NCBI RefSeq assembly: GCF_012641265.1
Contig: NZ_JABAHZ010000001.1
Location: 1 to 64,000 of the forward strand
DNA length: 64,000 nucleotides
Direction of reading: 5' to 3'
DNA from: Chitinophaga eiseniae
GTDB taxonomy: Bacteria > Bacteroidota > Bacteroidia > Chitinophagales > Chitinophagaceae
The notes beneath the pieces were generated by a model. That model was not told where the DNA came from, did not search any database, and saw nothing but the letters and a program-made list of their open reading frames with translations. A program made the translations under genes and the position numbers. Position 1 is the stretch's first letter. Each line of letters begins with the position of its first letter. Below are positions 61,615 through 64,000 of the stretch, piece after piece.

Positions 61615-61782
61615 TTAATCCCGCTTGCCGCCACGGCTTACCAGGTATATAATAAGGCCTGCTACTACCGCCACCGCAAGTATACCTGTCCATACACCAG
61701 CCTTGAATATACCGCCTATTATTTCACAGCTGCTGAGAAAGAGAACCTGGCACAAGAAAAACCAATAAGGAAGGCGTTTCAT
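61615..61782 (-). CDS. Small lipoprotein/membrane protein, 55 residues
   Basis: Too short for most gene callers. It begins MKRLPYWFFLCQVLFLSSCE with a lipobox-like SSC, then IIGGIFKAGVWTG and a transmembrane segment (~30-50, GILAVAVVAGLIIYLV) before a basic end RGGKRD. Similar small proteins occur widely in Bacteroidota, often under the misleading name phosphatidate cytidylyltransferase. The function is unknown. It converges with the XRE gene. Confidence 0.72.
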   Translation of the reverse strand: MKRLPYWFFLCQVLFLSSCEIIGGIFKAGVWTGILAVAVVAGLIIYLVSRGGKRD

Positions 61783-61887
61783 AGTATTCAGTTTTAGTGA
61801 TATATCACACCGGACATATCCTGTACCAAAATATATTTGTACTTGTCGAAATAATTCGCAAGCTTTAACAGATCAACCAAAATAGGT

Positions 61888-62499
61888 ATGAATACAGGGA
61901 AAGCCCACAAATCAGGTTTACACGTGGTGGCCTCCCATTCCTCACTTTGGGGACGCTTTCTACAAGGTGACCGCCACGCATTCGCCGAAATATATGAGGC
62001 CCACATCGATGACCTCTTTCATTATGGAATGCACTTTTGCCAGGAAAAGGAAAGGGTGAAAGACTGCCTGCAGGACCTGTTCCAGGACTTATGGAGCAGC
62101 CGCACACACCTGTCGCCCAATGTACTGCATATACGTTATTACCTGCTCAGCAGCCTGCGCAGGCGCCTACTCCGCGCATTACGTAAAGACCGCCGCTACC
62201 AGCACCGCGAATCCTGGGAAGCATTCGAATTTGAATATACCCTGCCACAGGAAAACCAGTTGATCATCAATGAAACCATAGAAGAACAAAAACGCCTTCT
62301 CCAGAAAGCCCTGTCAGTCCTTACCCGCCGCCAGCGGGAAGCCATCTACCTGCGCTTCTTCCAGAACCTCCGCTACGACGAAGTGGCCGACATCATGTCT
62401 ATGCAGGTCGACTCCGTTTATAACACCATCTCCAAAGCCATCGGCCTGCTTAAAAAACAGCTCCCACTGCCGCTCCTGTTGCTGTTATTAGGAAAATAA
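61888..62499 (+). CDS. ECF RNA polymerase sigma factor
   Basis: A 203-residue sigma factor: region 2 with FAEIYEAHIDDLFHYGMHF and DCLQDLFQDLWSSRTHL, and region 4 with ALSVLTRRQREAIYLRFFQNLRYDEVADIMSMQVDSVYNTISKAIG. The C-terminus is leucine-rich. It starts a sigma-fecR-susC operon on the + strand and likely directs its own target receptor. Confidence 0.93.
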   Translation: MNTGKAHKSGLHVVASHSSLWGRFLQGDRHAFAEIYEAHIDDLFHYGMHFCQEKERVKDCLQDLFQDLWSSRTHLSPNVLHIRYYLLSSLRRRLLRALRKDRRYQHRESWEAFEFEYTLPQENQLIINETIEEQKRLLQKALSVLTRRQREAIYLRFFQNLRYDEVADIMSMQVDSVYNTISKAIGLLKKQLPLPLLLLLLGK

Positions 62500-62565
62500 A
62501 AAAAAGTTGCTGAAAAGTGATGAGATTTCATCGGCTACCTGCTCTTTAATGGAAAGCAGGTTCCT

Positions 62566-63594
62566 TTGACAGTCCGTAACTATTTATCATATACAGCCTC
62601 TGAGCTGGCCATGGATGAAGACTTCCAGGACTGGGTGTTGCATCCCGGGCAACAAAATTTGTTCTGGGAAACATGGTTGCAGCAACACCCGGAAAAGGAA
62701 AGTATTGTCAACGATGCCCGTCAGCTGGTACAGGGTATCCGCTTCCGTGCCTACAGTCTCACCACTGCCGATAAAGAGCAGCTGTGGGAGGCCGTCTGGA
62801 ACGGACTGGAAGAAACAGAGCCCACAGCGCCGGCTGCCATCTCCTGGTGGAAATATGCCTGGAAATATGCGGCGGTCCTGCTCCTGGGAATTGCGCTGGG
62901 CGCTGCCTGGTGGGGGATACAAGCTGCCCGGCACCGGCAAACGCTCCTTAGCAGCTACACCCGGCTGGGAGAAACGAAAGCCCTGCAACTGCCCGACGGA
63001 TCAACCGTTACCCTCAACGCCGACTCCCGCCTGCTGTACGCCGTTACCGGCGATGCCCGCGAAGTATGGCTCGATGGAGAAGCCTTCTTCCAGGTAAAAC
63101 ATACCACCAACGCACAGCAATTTGTAGTGCACACCTACGATAATCTTAACGTAGAAGTGTTAGGCACGCAGTTTAATGTCAACAGCAAGGGGAAGAACAT
63201 CGTAGTGGTACTGCAGCAGGGAAGTATTTTGCTCAACATCACTGCACCCCGGCAGGGAAAAGCGGCCGCACTGTACCTGCAGCCCGGCGAAATGCTTACC
63301 TACAACAAAGCAGATGGCGACTATTCCAAGAAAAGTGTAGCTGCCAACACCTACACCTCCTGGCATACCGGCCGTCTCACCATGGAAGATTATACACTCC
63401 GTGATGCTGCCGCCTTTATGCAACAGGTATTCGGTAAAAAATTAATTGTATCCGATACAACGCTATACAATGATAAAGTATCAGGCTCAATGCCGATTAT
63501 ATATAACCCTGATACCATGATGACACAACTGGGAAAAGTATTCCGTATGAAATTCAACCAAAGAGGCGATGAAGTCTGGATCCATAAGAAGTAA
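62566..63594 (+). CDS. FecR-family anti-sigma factor
   Basis: A 342-residue protein starting at a TTG (62566), since the N-terminal NYLSYTASELAMDEDFQDWV is typical of the family and lies ahead of the first ATG at 62611. A transmembrane segment (~103-120, AAVLLLGIALGAAWWGI), the FecR domain (~140-255, LQLPDGSTVTLNADSRLLYA) and a DUF4974 C-terminus (~270-342) follow. It controls the sigma factor 66 bases upstream and senses the STN-bearing receptor just downstream. Confidence 0.92.
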   Translation: MTVRNYLSYTASELAMDEDFQDWVLHPGQQNLFWETWLQQHPEKESIVNDARQLVQGIRFRAYSLTTADKEQLWEAVWNGLEETEPTAPAAISWWKYAWKYAAVLLLGIALGAAWWGIQAARHRQTLLSSYTRLGETKALQLPDGSTVTLNADSRLLYAVTGDAREVWLDGEAFFQVKHTTNAQQFVVHTYDNLNVEVLGTQFNVNSKGKNIVVVLQQGSILLNITAPRQGKAAALYLQPGEMLTYNKADGDYSKKSVAANTYTSWHTGRLTMEDYTLRDAAAFMQQVFGKKLIVSDTTLYNDKVSGSMPIIYNPDTMMTQLGKVFRMKFNQRGDEVWIHKK

Positions 63595-63651
63595 GGATCG
63601 CCGCTTATCAGTATAAGTAGTCTTATTCTTAATCGTTAAAACCTGTTCAAA

Positions 63652-64000
63652 ATGAAAAAAGGTTTACGTGTTTTGCTAATGCAAGCATTGGCCCTGTATT
63701 TCCTGTCCCAAACCGTGTCGGCCGAAACGCTGGCCCCTGAATTCCCGCAGCTCCCCCCGGAAAATGTCAACAACACCGCCCCCGGAGCCGATTTGAAAAT
63801 AGTACTGCACCAGATCGAAGAAAAATTCAGCGTATCTATTGCTTACAAAAGCAACCTGGTGAAAAATAAAAAAGTACAACTGGCAGTGGCCAGCTGTCAG
63901 TCGCCCGAAGAAGCCCTGGATAAGGCCCTGCTGCCCTTTAATCTCCGCTATGAAAAAGTAAGGGATCATTTTTATATGATCAGTGAAAAAGCACCGGCAG
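63652..64000 (+). CDS. SusC-type TonB-linked receptor with STN domain (3' end outside window)
   Basis: The first 116 residues are seen: a signal peptide (MKKGLRVLLMQALALYFLSQ) and an STN domain (~50-105, DLKIVLHQIEEKFSVSIAYKSNLVKNKKVQ). STN domains pass the ligand-bound state to FecR. It starts 57 bases after fecR and so completes a sigma-FecR-receptor module. The plug and barrel lie beyond the window. Confidence 0.88.
   Translation, partial: MKKGLRVLLMQALALYFLSQTVSAETLAPEFPQLPPENVNNTAPGADLKIVLHQIEEKFSVSIAYKSNLVKNKKVQLAVASCQSPEEALDKALLPFNLRYEKVRDHFYMISEKAPA

Noticed and set aside
1..64000. CRISPR arrays, rRNA genes and insertion sequences
   Set aside because: No regularly spaced repeats, rRNA sequence or transposase with terminal repeats were seen.

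Overview
The window looks like a chromosomal piece of a Bacteroidota bacterium of the Chitinophaga type (family Chitinophagaceae). This rests on protein families and layout, not on a database search. It carries three SusC-like receptors (one cut off by the right edge) and two SusD lipoproteins, two ECF sigma/FecR pairs, a type IX secretion sorting domain, 'SC-KK' style lipoproteins, few Shine-Dalgarno sites, moderate GC and an imuA-imuB-dnaE2 mutasome.

Layout. 1-5.6 kb: the 3' end of a T9SS-sorted protein, a MocR/GntR regulator whose cofactor lysine is replaced by arginine, two small genes and a large serine recombinase that runs into tRNA-Pro(CGG), the end of an integrated element. 5.5-10 kb: housekeeping and accessory genes (DinB, thioesterase, CHRD lipoprotein, acetolactate decarboxylase, a frameshifted secreted protein, GNAT, a GIY-YIG protein). 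10-15.5 kb: the mutasome operon imuA-imuB-dnaE2 behind a tandem palindromic operator. 15.6-22 kb: a TonB-dependent receptor and three uncharacterised cytosolic proteins (DUF6882-like, ankyrin + SUKH-like, DUF6138-like). 22.4-27 kb: a FIST sensor, hybrid histidine kinase and REC-Hpt phosphorelay. 27.7-34.1 kb: sigma, FecR, SusC and SusD. 34.3-38.9 kb: a TlpA-like thioredoxin, a CBM9-like secreted protein and an outer-membrane receptor. 38.9-40.2 kb: a DUF692 (MNIO) enzyme with a 53-residue lipoprotein-like peptide ending in a CxxC motif, a probable RiPP locus. 40.4-49 kb: mixed single genes. 49.3-51.2 kb: a 1.87-kb islet with a HipA-like kinase and a DUF3037 protein, bounded by a 31-bp direct repeat of the tRNA-Pro(GGG) 3' end. 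51.4-60.6 kb: a polysaccharide utilisation locus (GH30, two surface lipoproteins, SusD, SusC) with a LacI-type operator upstream. 61-64 kb: an XRE regulator, a tiny membrane lipoprotein, then sigma, FecR and an STN-bearing SusC that leaves the window.

The two most promising unusual systems are the lipid-anchored MNIO peptide pair (38936-40225) and the tRNA-bounded HipA/DUF3037 islet (49292-51190). Both are inferred from sequence alone.
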